Below, piece after piece: positions 30,383 through 40,709 of a stretch of 64,000 nt of DNA. The stretch covers positions 5,518,001 to 5,582,000 of the forward strand of contig NZ_CP134500.1 in assembly GCF_031760065.1 (NCBI RefSeq), in the 5' to 3' direction. The DNA is from Streptomyces durocortorensis (lineage in GTDB: Bacteria > Actinomycetota > Actinomycetes > Streptomycetales > Streptomycetaceae). Each line of letters starts with the position of its first letter. Position 1 is the first letter of the stretch. The notes beneath the pieces were generated by a model. It did not search any database, was not told where the DNA came from, and was given only the letters and a program-made list of their open reading frames with translations. A program made the translations under genes and the position numbers.

Positions 30383-31885
30383 ATGACGGACATCAGCACC
30401 ATCATCAAGCTCACCGCGGCCGAGATCGCCGCGAAGATCGCCTCCGGCGAGCTCACCGCCGTCGAGGTCACCGAGGCCCACCTCGCCCGGATCGACGCGG
30501 TCGACGAGAAGGTCCACGCCTTCCTGCACATCGACCGCGAAGGCGCGCTCGCCCAGGCCCGTGCCGTGGACGCCAAGCGCGAGGCGGGCGAGAAGCTCGG
30601 CCCGCTGGCCGGGGTCCCGCTCGCGCTGAAGGACATCTTCACCACCAAGGACATGCCGACCACCGTCGGTTCCAAGATCCTTGAGGGCTGGGTCCCGCCG
30701 TACGACGCCACGCTCACGCGGAAGCTGCGCGCCGCCGACGTCGTCATCCTCGGCAAGACCAACATGGACGAGTTCGCCATGGGGTCCTCCACCGAGAACA
30801 GCGCCTACGGCCCCACCGGCAACCCCTGGGACCTCACCCGCATCCCCGGCGGCTCCGGCGGCGGTTCCTCCGCGGCCCTCGCCTCCTACGAGGCCCCGCT
30901 CGCCATCGGCACGGACACCGGCGGCTCGATCCGCCAGCCCGCCGCCGTCACCGGCACGGTCGGCGTCAAGCCCACCTACGGCGGCGTCTCCCGCTACGGC
31001 ATGGTCGCCTTCTCGTCCTCCCTCGACCAGGGCGGGCCCTGCGCCCGTACGGTCCTGGACGCGGCGCTGCTCCACGAGGCGATCGCCGGGCACGACCCGC
31101 TGGACTCGACCTCCATCGACGCCCCGGTCCCGCCGGTCGTCGAGGCCGCCCGCAACGGCTCCGTACAGGGCATGCGCGTCGGTGTCGTCAAGCAGTTCCG
31201 CGGCGAGGGCTACCAGGCCGGTGTGCTCCAGCGCTTCGACGAGTCGGTCGAGCTGCTGAAGTCGCTCGGCGCCACGATCGTCGAGCTGGACTGCCCCTCC
31301 TTCGACCTGGCGCTCTCCGCGTACTACCTGATCGCGCCCTCCGAGTGCTCCTCCAACCTGGCCCGCTTCGACGCCATGCGCTACGGCCTGCGGGTCGGCG
31401 ACGACGGTACGAAGTCGGCCGAGGAGGTCACCGCGCTGACCCGCGAGGCGGGCTTCGGCGACGAGGTCAAGCGCCGCGTCATCCTGGGGACGTACGCGCT
31501 CAGCTCCGGCTACTACGACGCGTACTACGGCTCGGCCCAGAAGGTCCGCACCCTCATCACCCAGGACTTCGAGAAGGCCTTCGAGCAGGTCGACGTGATC
31601 GTCTCCCCGACGACCCCGACCACCGCCTTCCCGATCGGCGAGCGCGCCGACGACCCGATGGCGATGTACCTCGCGGACCTGTGCACCATCCCGACCAACC
31701 TGGCCGGAAACTCCGCCATGTCGCTGCCCTGCGGCCTGGCCCCGGAGGACGGTCTGCCGGTCGGGCTGCAGATCATCGCCCCCGCCATGAAGGACGACCG
31801 GCTCTACAAGGTCGGCGCGGCCGTCGAGTCCGCCTTCGTGGAAAAGTGGGGGCACCCGCTGCTTGAGGAGGCTCCGTCGCTGTGA
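30383..31885 (+). CDS. gatA: Asp/Glu-tRNA amidotransferase subunit A
   Basis: This 500-residue amidase subunit releases ammonia from glutamine for transfer to mischarged tRNA. The catalytic triad is K83, S158 (cis) and S182 in the amidase signature ([21 protein letters not shown]). It starts five bases after gatC and overlaps the following small gene by four bases, indicating coupled translation. Confidence 0.97.
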   Translation: MTDISTIIKLTAAEIAAKIASGELTAVEVTEAHLARIDAVDEKVHAFLHIDREGALAQARAVDAKREAGEKLGPLAGVPLALKDIFTTKDMPTTVGSKILEGWVPPYDATLTRKLRAADVVILGKTNMDEFAMGSSTENSAYGPTGNPWDLTRIPGGSGGGSSAALASYEAPLAIGTDTGGSIRQPAAVTGTVGVKPTYGGVSRYGMVAFSSSLDQGGPCARTVLDAALLHEAIAGHDPLDSTSIDAPVPPVVEAARNGSVQGMRVGVVKQFRGEGYQAGVLQRFDESVELLKSLGATIVELDCPSFDLALSAYYLIAPSECSSNLARFDAMRYGLRVGDDGTKSAEEVTALTREAGFGDEVKRRVILGTYALSSGYYDAYYGSAQKVRTLITQDFEKAFEQVDVIVSPTTPTTAFPIGERADDPMAMYLADLCTIPTNLAGNSAMSLPCGLAPEDGLPVGLQIIAPAMKDDRLYKVGAAVESAFVEKWGHPLLEEAPSL

Positions 31886-32124
31886 GTGCCATGGCAAAGA
31901 AGGCCAGTAACTTCAAGAAGTCCAAGACCGGGCTGTACGTCTCGCTCGGCAGTACCGCGTTCGGCGCGATCAGCATCGCCAAGCAGGCGAAGCTCGCCCG
32001 CCAGGACAACGACGTGCTGCGGCTCGTCGATGCGGCGGTCTCCGCGGCCGCCATCGTCACCGGACTCGCGATCCTCTATCGCGAACTGAAGCGTCTCGGC
32101 GACGACGACGTTCTGCTGGGCTGA
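31882..32124 (+). CDS. Small membrane protein between gatA and gatB
   Basis: This 80-residue protein has a basic N-terminus ([14 protein letters not shown] from residue 4), one hydrophobic segment ([16 protein letters not shown]) and a second ([17 protein letters not shown]). The GTG at 31882 overlaps the gatA stop by four bases and has a GAGGAGG about 10 bases upstream. Its insertion inside gatCAB is unusual. From memory, Streptomyces often has a small gene here. Function is unknown. Confidence 0.75.
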   Translation: MSAMAKKASNFKKSKTGLYVSLGSTAFGAISIAKQAKLARQDNDVLRLVDAAVSAAAIVTGLAILYRELKRLGDDDVLLG

Positions 32125-32140
32125 GAGGGAAAGTTTCACC

Positions 32141-33649
32141 GTGACTGTCACTGACCTGGTGTCGTACGAGGACGCGCTCGCGTCCTACGACCCCGTCATG
32201 GGCCTCGAAGTCCATGTCGAGCTCGGCACCAAGACGAAGATGTTCTGCGGCTGCTCCACGGAGCTGAAGCAGGACGCCAACTCCCAGACCTGCCCGGTCT
32301 GTCTCGGGCTGCCCGGCGCGCTGCCGGTCGTCAACGAGATCGGCGTCGAATCCGCCATCAAGATCGGTCTCGCGCTGCACTGCGAGATCGCCGAGTGGTG
32401 CCGCTTCGCCCGGAAGAACTACTTCTATCCGGACATGCCGAAGAACTTCCAGACCTCCCAGTACGACGAGCCGATCGCCTTCAACGGCTATCTGGACGTC
32501 CAGCTGGAGGACGGCGAGATCTTCCGCGTGGAGATCGAGCGCGCCCACATGGAGGAGGACACCGGCAAGTCGACGCACGTCGGGGGTGCCACCGGCCGTA
32601 TCCACGGCGCGTCCCACTCCCTGCTCGACTACAACCGGGCCGGTATCCCGCTCATCGAGATCGTCACCAAGCCGATCGAGGGCGCGGGCGCCCGCGCCCC
32701 CGAGGTCGCCAAGGCGTACGTCGCCGAGCTCCGCGAGCTGATCAAGGCCCTCGGGGTCTCCGAGGCGCGCATGGAGATGGGCCAGATGCGCTGCGACGTC
32801 AACCTGTCGCTGCGGCCCAACGGCACCGAGAAGTTCGGTACGCGCTCCGAGACGAAGAACGTGAACTCGCTGCGTTCCGTCGAGCGGGCCGCGCGCTTCG
32901 AGATCCAGCGCCACGCGGCCGTTCTGTCCTCGGGCGGCACGATCGTGCAGGAGACCCGGCACTTCCACGAGGAGGACGGCTCCACCACGGCCGGCCGCAT
33001 CAAGGACAACGCCGAGGACTACCGCTACTTCCCCGAGCCGGACCTGGTCCCCGTCGCGCCCGCGCGCGATTGGGTCGAGGAGCTGCGCAAGGGCCTCCCC
33101 GAGCTGCCCCGGCTGCGCCGGGCGCGGCTCAAGGAGGAGTGGGGCGTCTCCGAGCACGACATGCAGTCCATCCTCAACGCGGGCGCGGTCGACCTGATCG
33201 TCGCCACGATCGAGGCGGGCGCCCCCTCCGACCAGGCCCGCAAGTGGTGGATGGGTGAGCTGGCCCGTAACGCCAACGAGACCGGCCGCGGCCTGGACGA
33301 GCTCCCGATCACCCCGGCCCAGGTGGCCCGGGTGGCCGCGCTCGTCGCCGCGGGCGACCTCAACGACAAGCTGGCCCGCCAGGTCATCGAGGGCGTCCTC
33401 GCGGGCGAGGGCGACCCGGACGCCGTCGTCGAGAAGCGCGGCCTGAAGGTCGTCTCGGACGAGGGCGCCCTGTCCACGGCCGTGGACGAGGCCATCGCGT
33501 GCAACGCGGCCATCGCGGACAAGATCCGCGGCGGCAAGGTCGCGGCGGCGGGCGCGCTCGTCGGCGCGGTCATGAAGGCCACCCGCGGCCAGGCGGACGC
33601 GGCGCGGGTGCGCGAGCTGATCCTGGAGAAGCTCGGCGTCGAGGGCTGA
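32141..33649 (+). CDS. gatB: Asp/Glu-tRNA amidotransferase subunit B
   Basis: This 502-residue subunit phosphorylates and amidates mischarged Glu-tRNA(Gln) or Asp-tRNA(Asn). It has [17 protein letters not shown], the zinc-type cysteines ([16 protein letters not shown]) and the C-terminal YqeY-like tail. The GTG at 32141 follows GAGAGGGAAAG. It ends the gatCAB block before a terminator. Confidence 0.97.
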   Translation: MTVTDLVSYEDALASYDPVMGLEVHVELGTKTKMFCGCSTELKQDANSQTCPVCLGLPGALPVVNEIGVESAIKIGLALHCEIAEWCRFARKNYFYPDMPKNFQTSQYDEPIAFNGYLDVQLEDGEIFRVEIERAHMEEDTGKSTHVGGATGRIHGASHSLLDYNRAGIPLIEIVTKPIEGAGARAPEVAKAYVAELRELIKALGVSEARMEMGQMRCDVNLSLRPNGTEKFGTRSETKNVNSLRSVERAARFEIQRHAAVLSSGGTIVQETRHFHEEDGSTTAGRIKDNAEDYRYFPEPDLVPVAPARDWVEELRKGLPELPRLRRARLKEEWGVSEHDMQSILNAGAVDLIVATIEAGAPSDQARKWWMGELARNANETGRGLDELPITPAQVARVAALVAAGDLNDKLARQVIEGVLAGEGDPDAVVEKRGLKVVSDEGALSTAVDEAIACNAAIADKIRGGKVAAAGALVGAVMKATRGQADAARVRELILEKLGVEG

Positions 33650-33672
33650 TCCCTCGGCTGAACACAGCCCTG

Positions 33673-33713
33673 AAGGGGCGGTGCACCCGCATTGCGCGGG
33701 CGCGCCGCCCCTT
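33673..33713 (+). terminator. Terminator after gatB
   Basis: A long imperfect hairpin pairs AAGGGGCGG (from 33673) with CCGCCCCTT, with an inner CCGC/GCGG segment, just after the gatB stop. It separates the gat genes from the phospholipase gene. Confidence 0.6.
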
Positions 33714-33740
33714 CGGCGTACGAGTGGCGGACCGGGGCCG

Positions 33741-33791
33741 GTTGGACTTTCCGGTCCGACCTGTTGGACGTTCACCACCGGGCCGTACACA
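33741..33791 (+). promoter_or_regulatory. Repeat-bearing promoter of the phospholipase gene
   Basis: GTTGGAC-[T/G]-TTC occurs at 33741-33751 and 33763-33773, exactly 22 bases apart (twice 11, the unit length of Streptomyces PHO boxes). The second copy merges with GTTCACCACCG (33770-33780). TTGGAC (33764-33769) and TACACA (33786-33791) with 16-base spacing could be a promoter. PhoP control of a phospholipase would make sense but the match is loose. Confidence 0.35.
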
Positions 33792-33857
33792 GTCCTTCCC
33801 GCCGCTACCCGGTCTGACTAGCTTCCAGGCTGTAACCACCTGAACCGGGAGGCTCTC

Positions 33858-35966
33858 TTGACCACGGACATGTCACGGCGACGGCTCTTCGCGCTCGGCG
33901 GAGGCGCGCTCGGCGCCGCTGCGGCCGGATCGTTCCTGCCGCCGTCGCTCCAGGCCGCCATCGCCGCGCAGCCCGCCCACGCGGGGTCCGGCGGCGGAGG
34001 GCTGAGGTCCATCAAGCACGTGGTGATCCTGATGCAGGAGAACCGTTCCTTCGACCACTACTTCGGCACCTTGCGCGGCGTACGCGGCTTCGGCGACCGC
34101 AACGCCATCGAGCTGCCCACCGGCGGGACCGTCTTCGAGCAGCCCGGCCCCTCCGGCTCCACCGTCCTGCCCTTCCCGGTGCGCGGGGCGGCCGAGGAGC
34201 AGGAGAAGGACCTCCAGTACATCGGCGCCCTCGACCACTCCTGGAACGGCGGCGCGACGGCCTGGGGCGGCGGCTGGATGAACGGCTGGATCAGCGCCAA
34301 GACCGCCGCCACCATGGCGTACTACGACCGCCGCGACATCCCGCTCCACTACGAGCTGGCCGACACCTTCACCGTCTGCGACGCCTACCACTCCTCCATC
34401 CACACCTCCACCAGCCCCAACCGCAACCACCTGTGGAGCGGGAAGACCGGCTTCGAGGCGAACGGGAAACGGGCCGTCGGCAACGACGCGTACAACGAGG
34501 GCAGCCATCCCGGCTACGACTGGTCCACCTACGCCGAGCGGCTGGAGAAGGCGGGCCGCACCTGGCGTACGTACACCGAGTGGGAGAACTTCACCGACAA
34601 CCAGATCGAGTTCTACGCCACCTTCAAGGCGATCGCCCGCAAGGCGCTCGCCAGGACCGGCGGTCACACGTACATGGAGGCGTTCTACGCCGAGGTCCGG
34701 GGCGCGTCCGAGGCCGAGCGCGAGCGGCTGCTCGGACTGCTGGAGGAGGGCGTGGACACGCTCACCCGGCACGAGCGCAGTCTCTTCGAGCGAGGGCTGC
34801 GCCGGGTGCCGACCGGGACCCTCGCCGACGCGTTCGCCGAGGACGTGGCGGCCGGGACGCTGCCGGAAGTCTCCTACCTGGTGCCCTCGGCGGTCGACTC
34901 CGAGCACCCGAGCGTCTCCTCGCCCGTGCACAGCGCGACCGTCGTCTACAAGATCCTCGACGCGCTCGGCAAGCACCCGGATGTGTGGCGGCACACCGCC
35001 GTGCTGATCAACTACGACGAGAACGACGGTTTCTTCGACCACGTCCCGCCGCCCGTCGCACCCCCCGGGGTGACCGAGGAGCAGTGGGACGGCCGCCCGA
35101 CCGGCCTCGGGATACGGGTGCCGCTGCTCGTCGTCTCGCCCTGGACCGTCGGCGGATACGTCTGCTCCGAGGTCTTCGACCACACCTCCGTCATCCGCTT
35201 CCTGGAGCGCTGGACCGGTGTGAAGGAGCCCAACATCGGCGACTGGCGCCGCCGCGTCACCGGCGATCTCACCTCCGCCTTCGACTTCTCCCGGCCCCGG
35301 CGGCAGCCCGCCGTCGAGGCGCCCGGGGCGATCCCGCCGTTCGGGGGCCGCTGGCAGCCGAGGCCGCCCGCCGTCCAGCACCTCCCGGTCCAGGAGCCCG
35401 GCGTACGCCCGGCGCGCCCGCTGCCGTACCAGCTGGACGCGCAGGTCAGGAGGTCGGGCGGAAGCCTGCGGGTGGAGCTGGGGAACACCGGGCGGTCCTC
35501 GGCGCACTTCACGCTCTACCCGTACGCCGGTGAGTTCCCGGCCCCGCAGCACCGGGACGTCCGGGGCGCCGCGCACTGGACCCTACCGCTGACCGGGGAG
35601 GCGTACCGCTTCACCGTCACCGGCCCGAACGGCTTCCGGCGCGAGTTCGCCGGGCCTGCCGACGGGGGAGCCGAGGTCACCACCCGTATCGACACCCGCG
35701 AGCGCGACCTCCACCTCGTCCTGCGCAACACCGGCCGCCGCCCGCTGACCTTCCTGGTCCGGCCGCTCGGGTACGTCGACGAGGACGACCTGCGGGACTG
35801 GACCCGCCGCATCACCGTCAAGCCGGGCCGCCGCCGTACGGTCGTGCACTCCGCGGCCGACGCCCACGGCTGGTACGACCTCGCCGTCACGGCCGACGGG
35901 GAGGACGGCTTCCGGCGGCGGCTCATGGGGCACATCGAGAACGGCCGCGCCAGCGTCTCCGGCTGA
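33858..35966 (+). CDS. Secreted phosphocholine-type phospholipase C
   Basis: This 702-residue exported enzyme cleaves phosphatidylcholine-type lipids outside the cell. A Tat signal is visible (MSRRRLFALGGGALGAAAAGSF). The catalytic phosphoesterase domain includes HVVILMQENRSFDHYFG, DAYHSSIHTSTSPNR and NYDENDGFFDHV, followed by two C-terminal beta-rich domains. A TTG at 33858 with GGGAGG 5 bases upstream is preferred; the ATG at 33870 is possible but too far from it. Confidence 0.92.
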   Translation: MTTDMSRRRLFALGGGALGAAAAGSFLPPSLQAAIAAQPAHAGSGGGGLRSIKHVVILMQENRSFDHYFGTLRGVRGFGDRNAIELPTGGTVFEQPGPSGSTVLPFPVRGAAEEQEKDLQYIGALDHSWNGGATAWGGGWMNGWISAKTAATMAYYDRRDIPLHYELADTFTVCDAYHSSIHTSTSPNRNHLWSGKTGFEANGKRAVGNDAYNEGSHPGYDWSTYAERLEKAGRTWRTYTEWENFTDNQIEFYATFKAIARKALARTGGHTYMEAFYAEVRGASEAERERLLGLLEEGVDTLTRHERSLFERGLRRVPTGTLADAFAEDVAAGTLPEVSYLVPSAVDSEHPSVSSPVHSATVVYKILDALGKHPDVWRHTAVLINYDENDGFFDHVPPPVAPPGVTEEQWDGRPTGLGIRVPLLVVSPWTVGGYVCSEVFDHTSVIRFLERWTGVKEPNIGDWRRRVTGDLTSAFDFSRPRRQPAVEAPGAIPPFGGRWQPRPPAVQHLPVQEPGVRPARPLPYQLDAQVRRSGGSLRVELGNTGRSSAHFTLYPYAGEFPAPQHRDVRGAAHWTLPLTGEAYRFTVTGPNGFRREFAGPADGGAEVTTRIDTRERDLHLVLRNTGRRPLTFLVRPLGYVDEDDLRDWTRRITVKPGRRRTVVHSAADAHGWYDLAVTADGEDGFRRRLMGHIENGRASVSG

Positions 35967-35980
35967 CTCCGGCACGCGAG

Positions 35981-36028
35981 TCACAGGGCCCGGTGTATCC
36001 CGTATAAGGACCAGATCAGGCCCTGTGA
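35981..36028 (+). terminator. Inverted repeat after the phospholipase gene
   Basis: TCACAGGGCC (35981-35990) and GGCCCTGTGA (36019-36028) pair perfectly over 10 bp but with a 28-base loop. It could be a terminator, or a split operator for the following transporter gene. Confidence 0.45.
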
Positions 36029-36156
36029 CCATGGCCACGAAAGGGACAAAGGATCACTTTCTGCTGAGAGAGTGGCAGCCTCAGGTCATGCGACGTTTAC
36101 GGGCAGATCACTCCATCTGCGAGTAAAGGTCCACGAACCCGCAGGGAGCCCGTCTG

Positions 36157-38412
36157 TTGGCCGCCATTGCCCGCTGGTGCATCAAGCACCGCCTTCTCGC
36201 CGTCCTCATCTGGCTCGCCGCCCTGGGCGGCACCGCCGCCGCGGCGGGGTTCGCGGGTTCCGCGTACTCCAACGACTACGAGGTGCCCGGCACGGAATCC
36301 GGCCGGGCCACCGAGCTCCTCTCGCGCGGCTTCACCGACCTCGGCGGTGACACCGGCACCGTGGTCTGGCACACGTCCGACTCCACGCTCCGGGCCGCCG
36401 ACGTCGAACAGACGATGACCCGGACGCTCCACGCGATCGAGGACCTGCCCGGCGTCGGAAGCGTCACCAGCCCCTACGGAGCCTCCGGCACCGGCCAGAT
36501 CAGCGAGGACGGCCACACCGCCTACGCCACGGTCGCCTTCGACCGCCCCGCCGACGAGATCACGGCCTCCCAGGCCCAGGCCCTCGTGGACACCGCGCAG
36601 GGCGCCGAGGCCGACGGGCTCCAGGTCGAGCTGGGCGGAAGCGTCGTCGCCCTCACCGAAGCCCCCTCCGCGCACATCGCCGAAGCCGTCGGTGTCGCCG
36701 TCGCGGCCGTCGTCCTCTTCCTCGCCTTCGGCTCGCTCGCCGCCAGCCTGCTGCCCATCGCCACCGCCCTGGTCTCCGTCGGCACCGCCTACGCGGGCAT
36801 CGTGCTGCTCGGCCACGCGATGACCGTCGCGGACTTCGCCCCGATGCTGGGCATGCTCATCGGGCTCGGCGTCGGCATCGACTACGCCCTGTTCATCGTC
36901 ACCCGGCACCGCAGAGGTCTCCGGCGCGGCATGCCGGTCGACGAAGCGGCACGGAACGCCGTCACGACCACCGGGCGCGCGGTCGTCTTCGCGGGGGCGA
37001 CCGTCTGCATCGCGCTGCTCGGCATGCTGATCCTGCGCCTCAGCTTCCTCAACGGCGTCGCCATCGCCGCCTCCCTCACCGTCGTCCTGACGGTCCTGGC
37101 CTCCGTCACCCTGCTGCCCGCCCTGCTCTCCCTCATCGGGATGCGGGCCCTCAGCCGCCGCGAACGCCGGCAGCTCGCCGAACACGGACCGCGCCCCGAC
37201 CTGCCCACCGGCTTCGCCGCCCGCTGGTCCGCCTTCGTGGAGCGCCACCCCAAGCTGCTCGGCGGAATCGCGGCCGTCGTCATGGTGGTCCTCGCCCTGC
37301 CCGCCCTCGGCCTCCACCTGGGCACTTCCGACCAGGGCAACAACCCGGCCACCGCCACCACCCGGCAGGCCTACGACCTGCTGGCCGACGGCTTCGGCCC
37401 CGGCGTCAACGGCCCCCTCACCATCGCCGCCCAGCTCGACGGGGCGGACGACCGGCTCGCCCTGGACTCGCTGCCCGAGACGCTGCGCACCACCGAGGGC
37501 GTCGCCTCGGTCGGCCCGGTCACGTACAACAGCAGCGGCGACACCGCCTTCCTCACCGTCGTACCCGACTCCGCGCCCCAGTCGCAGGAGACCAGCGAGC
37601 TGGTCGACCGCATCCGGGCGGACGTGCTGCCGACGGTCCAGGACAAGACGTCTCTGGAGGCGTACGTCGGCGGGGTGACGGCGAGCTACGACGACTTCGC
37701 CGAGATCATCGTCGGCAAGCTGCCGCTCTTCGTCGGGGTCGTCATCGGACTCGGCTGTCTGCTGCTGCTCCTCGCCTTCCGCTCCATCGGCATCCCCGTC
37801 AAGGCCGCGGTCATGAACGTGGCCGCCGTCGCCTCCTCCTTCGGCGTCGTCGTCGCCGTCTTCCAGTGGGGCTGGGGGAGTGAGCTGCTCGGCCTCGGAA
37901 GCGCCGGCCCCATCGAACCCTTCCTCCCCGTGATCATGGTCTCGGTCCTCTTCGGGCTCTCCATGGACTACCAGGTCTTCCTGGTCGGCCGGATGTACGA
38001 GGAGTGGCTGGAGACCGGCGACAACCGGCGGGCGGTCCGGGTCGGCCTCGCCGAGACCAGCCGGGTGATCAACTCCGCCGCCGTGATCATGATCTCCGTC
38101 TTCCTCGCCTTCGTCCTCAGCGGCGACCGGGTGATCGCCATGTTCGGCATCGCGCTGGCCACCGCCGTGGCCCTGGACGCCTTCGTCCTGCGCACCCTGC
38201 TCGTGCCCGCGCTCATGCACATGCTCGGCGGCGCGAACTGGTGGCTGCCGGGCTGGCTGGACCGGCGGCTGCCCCGGATCAGCATCGAGCCGCCCGACTG
38301 TGTACCGCTGCATGCGAAGATCCCGGGAGCACGCGGTACGGACGAGGGCGCCGGGGCGGTGACGGTCCGGCCCGCCGAGGAGGAGCACGATGTTCGCCAT
38401 ATCCCTGGGTGA
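36157..38412 (+). CDS. MMPL-family (RND-type) transporter
   Basis: This 751-residue membrane protein has two repeats of six-helix blocks, with the RND-type charged helices GLGVGIDYALF and FGLSMDYQVFLVGRM. MMPL proteins export lipids or drugs in actinomycetes. The TTG at 36157 has AGGGAG 9 bases upstream. The frame overlaps the next gene by 23 bases, so the two are probably co-translated. The cargo is unknown. Confidence 0.9.
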   Translation: MAAIARWCIKHRLLAVLIWLAALGGTAAAAGFAGSAYSNDYEVPGTESGRATELLSRGFTDLGGDTGTVVWHTSDSTLRAADVEQTMTRTLHAIEDLPGVGSVTSPYGASGTGQISEDGHTAYATVAFDRPADEITASQAQALVDTAQGAEADGLQVELGGSVVALTEAPSAHIAEAVGVAVAAVVLFLAFGSLAASLLPIATALVSVGTAYAGIVLLGHAMTVADFAPMLGMLIGLGVGIDYALFIVTRHRRGLRRGMPVDEAARNAVTTTGRAVVFAGATVCIALLGMLILRLSFLNGVAIAASLTVVLTVLASVTLLPALLSLIGMRALSRRERRQLAEHGPRPDLPTGFAARWSAFVERHPKLLGGIAAVVMVVLALPALGLHLGTSDQGNNPATATTRQAYDLLADGFGPGVNGPLTIAAQLDGADDRLALDSLPETLRTTEGVASVGPVTYNSSGDTAFLTVVPDSAPQSQETSELVDRIRADVLPTVQDKTSLEAYVGGVTASYDDFAEIIVGKLPLFVGVVIGLGCLLLLLAFRSIGIPVKAAVMNVAAVASSFGVVVAVFQWGWGSELLGLGSAGPIEPFLPVIMVSVLFGLSMDYQVFLVGRMYEEWLETGDNRRAVRVGLAETSRVINSAAVIMISVFLAFVLSGDRVIAMFGIALATAVALDAFVLRTLLVPALMHMLGGANWWLPGWLDRRLPRISIEPPDCVPLHAKIPGARGTDEGAGAVTVRPAEEEHDVRHIPG

Positions 38413-38947
38413 CGACCAGGCGGAGCTGCGTCCGCTGGAGGTCTGGCAGGCCGAGGAGTTCCTCGCCCACATGGACCGGGCCCGGGAGCTGGTCGACCCC
38501 TGGATCCCGTTCGCGTCCTTCGCCACCGATCTGGACTCGGCGCGCGCTCTGCTCCTGAAGTACGCGGAGAAGCAGGCGACGGACACCGGGCGGCTGTACG
38601 GCATCTGGCTGGCGGACACCCTCGTCGGCGGTGTCATGTTCCGGATCTTCGACGCGGAGTCCGGCAACTGTGAGATCGGCGTCTGGCTGGAGCCCGCCGC
38701 CCAGGGCCGCGGCCTGATCACCCGCGCCGCCGAGCGCCTGATCGACTGGGCGGTGTACGAGCGCGGCATGCACCGCGTGGAGTGGGACGCCTCCGCCGCC
38801 AACACCCGCTCGATCGCGGTCGCCGAGCGGCTCGGCATGACCCGCGACGGGGTGATCCGGCAGAACTACCTCTACCGGGGCGTACGCCACGACTCGGAGG
38901 TCTGGTCCGTCCTCGCCCCGGAATGGCGGGCCCGCGCCGGGCGCTGA
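38390..38947 (+). CDS. GNAT acetyltransferase (RimJ/RimL-like)
   Basis: This 185-residue protein carries the acetyl-CoA motif EPAAQGRGLITRAAERL and the family-specific region VEWDASAANTRSIAVAERLGM. It probably acetylates an alpha-amino group of a protein or small molecule. The ATG at 38390 has a GAGGAGG site and lies inside the end of the transporter gene. Confidence 0.88.
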   Translation: MFAISLGDDQAELRPLEVWQAEEFLAHMDRARELVDPWIPFASFATDLDSARALLLKYAEKQATDTGRLYGIWLADTLVGGVMFRIFDAESGNCEIGVWLEPAAQGRGLITRAAERLIDWAVYERGMHRVEWDASAANTRSIAVAERLGMTRDGVIRQNYLYRGVRHDSEVWSVLAPEWRARAGR

Positions 38948-39028
38948 GCTTCGGGTGAGGCCGGGGTCTCGCGGATTCCGGCCCTTGCGTTAAGGGCGCT
39001 CTCATCCGGGGCCCCTAGCGTGCGGCGT

Positions 39029-39703
39029 ATGAAGACCACCCCCTCCAAGACGACCACGCCCGCCGACGACCCCGAGAAGAGCACCGACGCCGCCGCCGTT
39101 ACGGAGGACCTGCCCACGGACGGGGCGCCGGAGACCGAGGCCTCCGACGAGGCCGGGACTTCCAAGGAGGCCGGGGCTTCCAGCGAGGCTGAGGCTTCCA
39201 AGGAGGCCGAGACCTTCACCCAGGCCGAGGCTTCCAACGAGGTCGGGGCCGAGGCCGACGACCTGGAGCCCGACCCCTTCACCGAGGCCCGGCACGGCGT
39301 CGGCGCGGGCGCGGCGGCCGTCGTCTCCGCCGCCCTCGGCGTCGTCGCCCTGACCGGCGCCTGGTCCGGCCGGGTCGCCGCCGAGCGCGAGACCCTGATG
39401 GGCCAGATCCAGACGGCCGGCGGCTCCAGCGCGGCCGAGCAGATCTCCGCGATCTACGGGGACGCCTGGCACACCACCGCCCTGGTCAACGGCGTCTTCG
39501 CCGTCCTGGCCCTCCTCGTCGGCATCTTCGTCCTCGTCCGCCCCGCCTTCGGCGCCCCCTCCGACCGGCCGCAGCCCGCCTGGGTCCGGGCGGTCGCCCT
39601 GGCCGGCATCGCCCTCGGCGTACTGGGCGTACTGATCTCCGCGGGCATGTACTTCGACCTCTTCGTCTCCCTGCCCAGCGCGGGCGCACCCGCGGGCGGC
39701 TGA
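39029..39703 (+). CDS. Membrane protein with acidic repeat-rich N-terminus
   Basis: This 224-residue protein has a Glu/Ala/Ser-rich N-terminal stretch of about 75 residues with irregular repeats of a (S/A)(K/S)EA(E/G)AS-like unit, then three hydrophobic helices (GVGAGAAAVVSAALGVVALTG; GVFAVLALLVGIFVLV; ALAGIALGVLGVLISAGMYF). No family is recognised. The ATG at 39029 lies 7 bases after TAGCGT, so it is very likely leaderless. Confidence 0.7.
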   Translation: MKTTPSKTTTPADDPEKSTDAAAVTEDLPTDGAPETEASDEAGTSKEAGASSEAEASKEAETFTQAEASNEVGAEADDLEPDPFTEARHGVGAGAAAVVSAALGVVALTGAWSGRVAAERETLMGQIQTAGGSSAAEQISAIYGDAWHTTALVNGVFAVLALLVGIFVLVRPAFGAPSDRPQPAWVRAVALAGIALGVLGVLISAGMYFDLFVSLPSAGAPAGG

Positions 39704-39715
39704 CCCGGGCCCGGG

Positions 39716-40636
39716 GTGAGCCGAAGCCTGGGCCCAGTACGGCACGGGCCTAAGGCTTCTGCTCACTTCCTGATCACCCCGGTCCAGCACGGCATGCTGC
39801 TGGCGGCGGGGCAGGGACGGCTCGCCGAGGCGCGGGCCGCCTTCCAGGAGCTGGCCCGGCCCGGCTTCCCGCCCGGCACCCAGCGCTACGCCCTGCCGCT
39901 GCTCCAGTCCGCCGCCATGATCGAGGCGGACGCCCGGGGGCTCCCCGCCGCCGAAGCCGGGCGGCCGGAGATCCTCGCCCTGATCCGCCGGTGCGCGAAG
40001 AGCCTGCCGCTGCTCGTGCCCGTGTGGGCCGCCCACGGCGTCTTCATCGAAGCGGAGCTGGCACGTGCGGAGGGCGCGGACACCCCTGAGCACTGGGCAC
40101 GGGCCGCCGAGGCCTTCGGCCCGCTGAGCCGCCCCTACGAACTGGCCCGGATCCACCACCGCTGGGCCGAGTCCCTGCTCATCGCCCCCGGCGACCGGTC
40201 CACCGCCACGGCCCTGCTGCACCGGGCCCACACGGTCGCCCGCCGGCTCGGCGCCCGCCCGCTGGCCGAGGCGGTCGGACAGCTGGCGGCCCGGGCCAGG
40301 ATCACCCTGGACACGGCGGACCCCGGCGAGGGGGACCACCCGGTCATCCTGACCGCACCCGTCGATGCCACCGGGGAGGAGGCCGAGCCGTTCACCGACG
40401 AGAAGGCTGGCCCCGCGATCGCCGCCGTCGAGTCCTTCGGGCTGACCCCGCGCGAGCAGGACGTACACCGGCTGGTCGCGGCCGGGCACACCAACCGGAG
40501 GATCGCCGAGGAGCTGTTCATCTCGCCGAAGACCGCGAGCGTGCACGTCTCCAACATCCTGGCCAAGCTCGGCGTCTCCAGCCGCGGTGAGGCGGCAGCC
40601 CTGGCCCACCGCCTCCGCCTCTACCCGGTCGCATAG
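39716..40636 (+). pseudogene. C-terminal remnant of a large LuxR-family regulator
   Basis: This 306-codon frame encodes a TPR-like helical region ([24 protein letters not shown]) and a C-terminal LuxR helix-turn-helix ([40 protein letters not shown]). In large ATP-binding LuxR regulators these are the last third of a protein of about 900 residues. The ATPase and receiver parts are missing here and no good ribosome site precedes the GTG at 39716. It may be a relic of a deletion, although a short protein with only DNA-binding ability could still be made. Confidence 0.65.
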
Positions 40637-40709
40637 GGAGATTTCCAGCGTGTGAGGAGGCTTCCAGGGGGTTGTGTCCGGCGCCCGCCCTCGCGGGATC
40701 GCCCCGACC

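Noticed and set aside
36097..38838. Very long minus-strand frame of about 913 codons opposite the MMPL transporter
   Set aside because: It is an antisense shadow of high-GC coding DNA. Its composition is Asp/Glu/Gly/His repeats, with no motif, and the plus-strand protein has strong transporter motifs.
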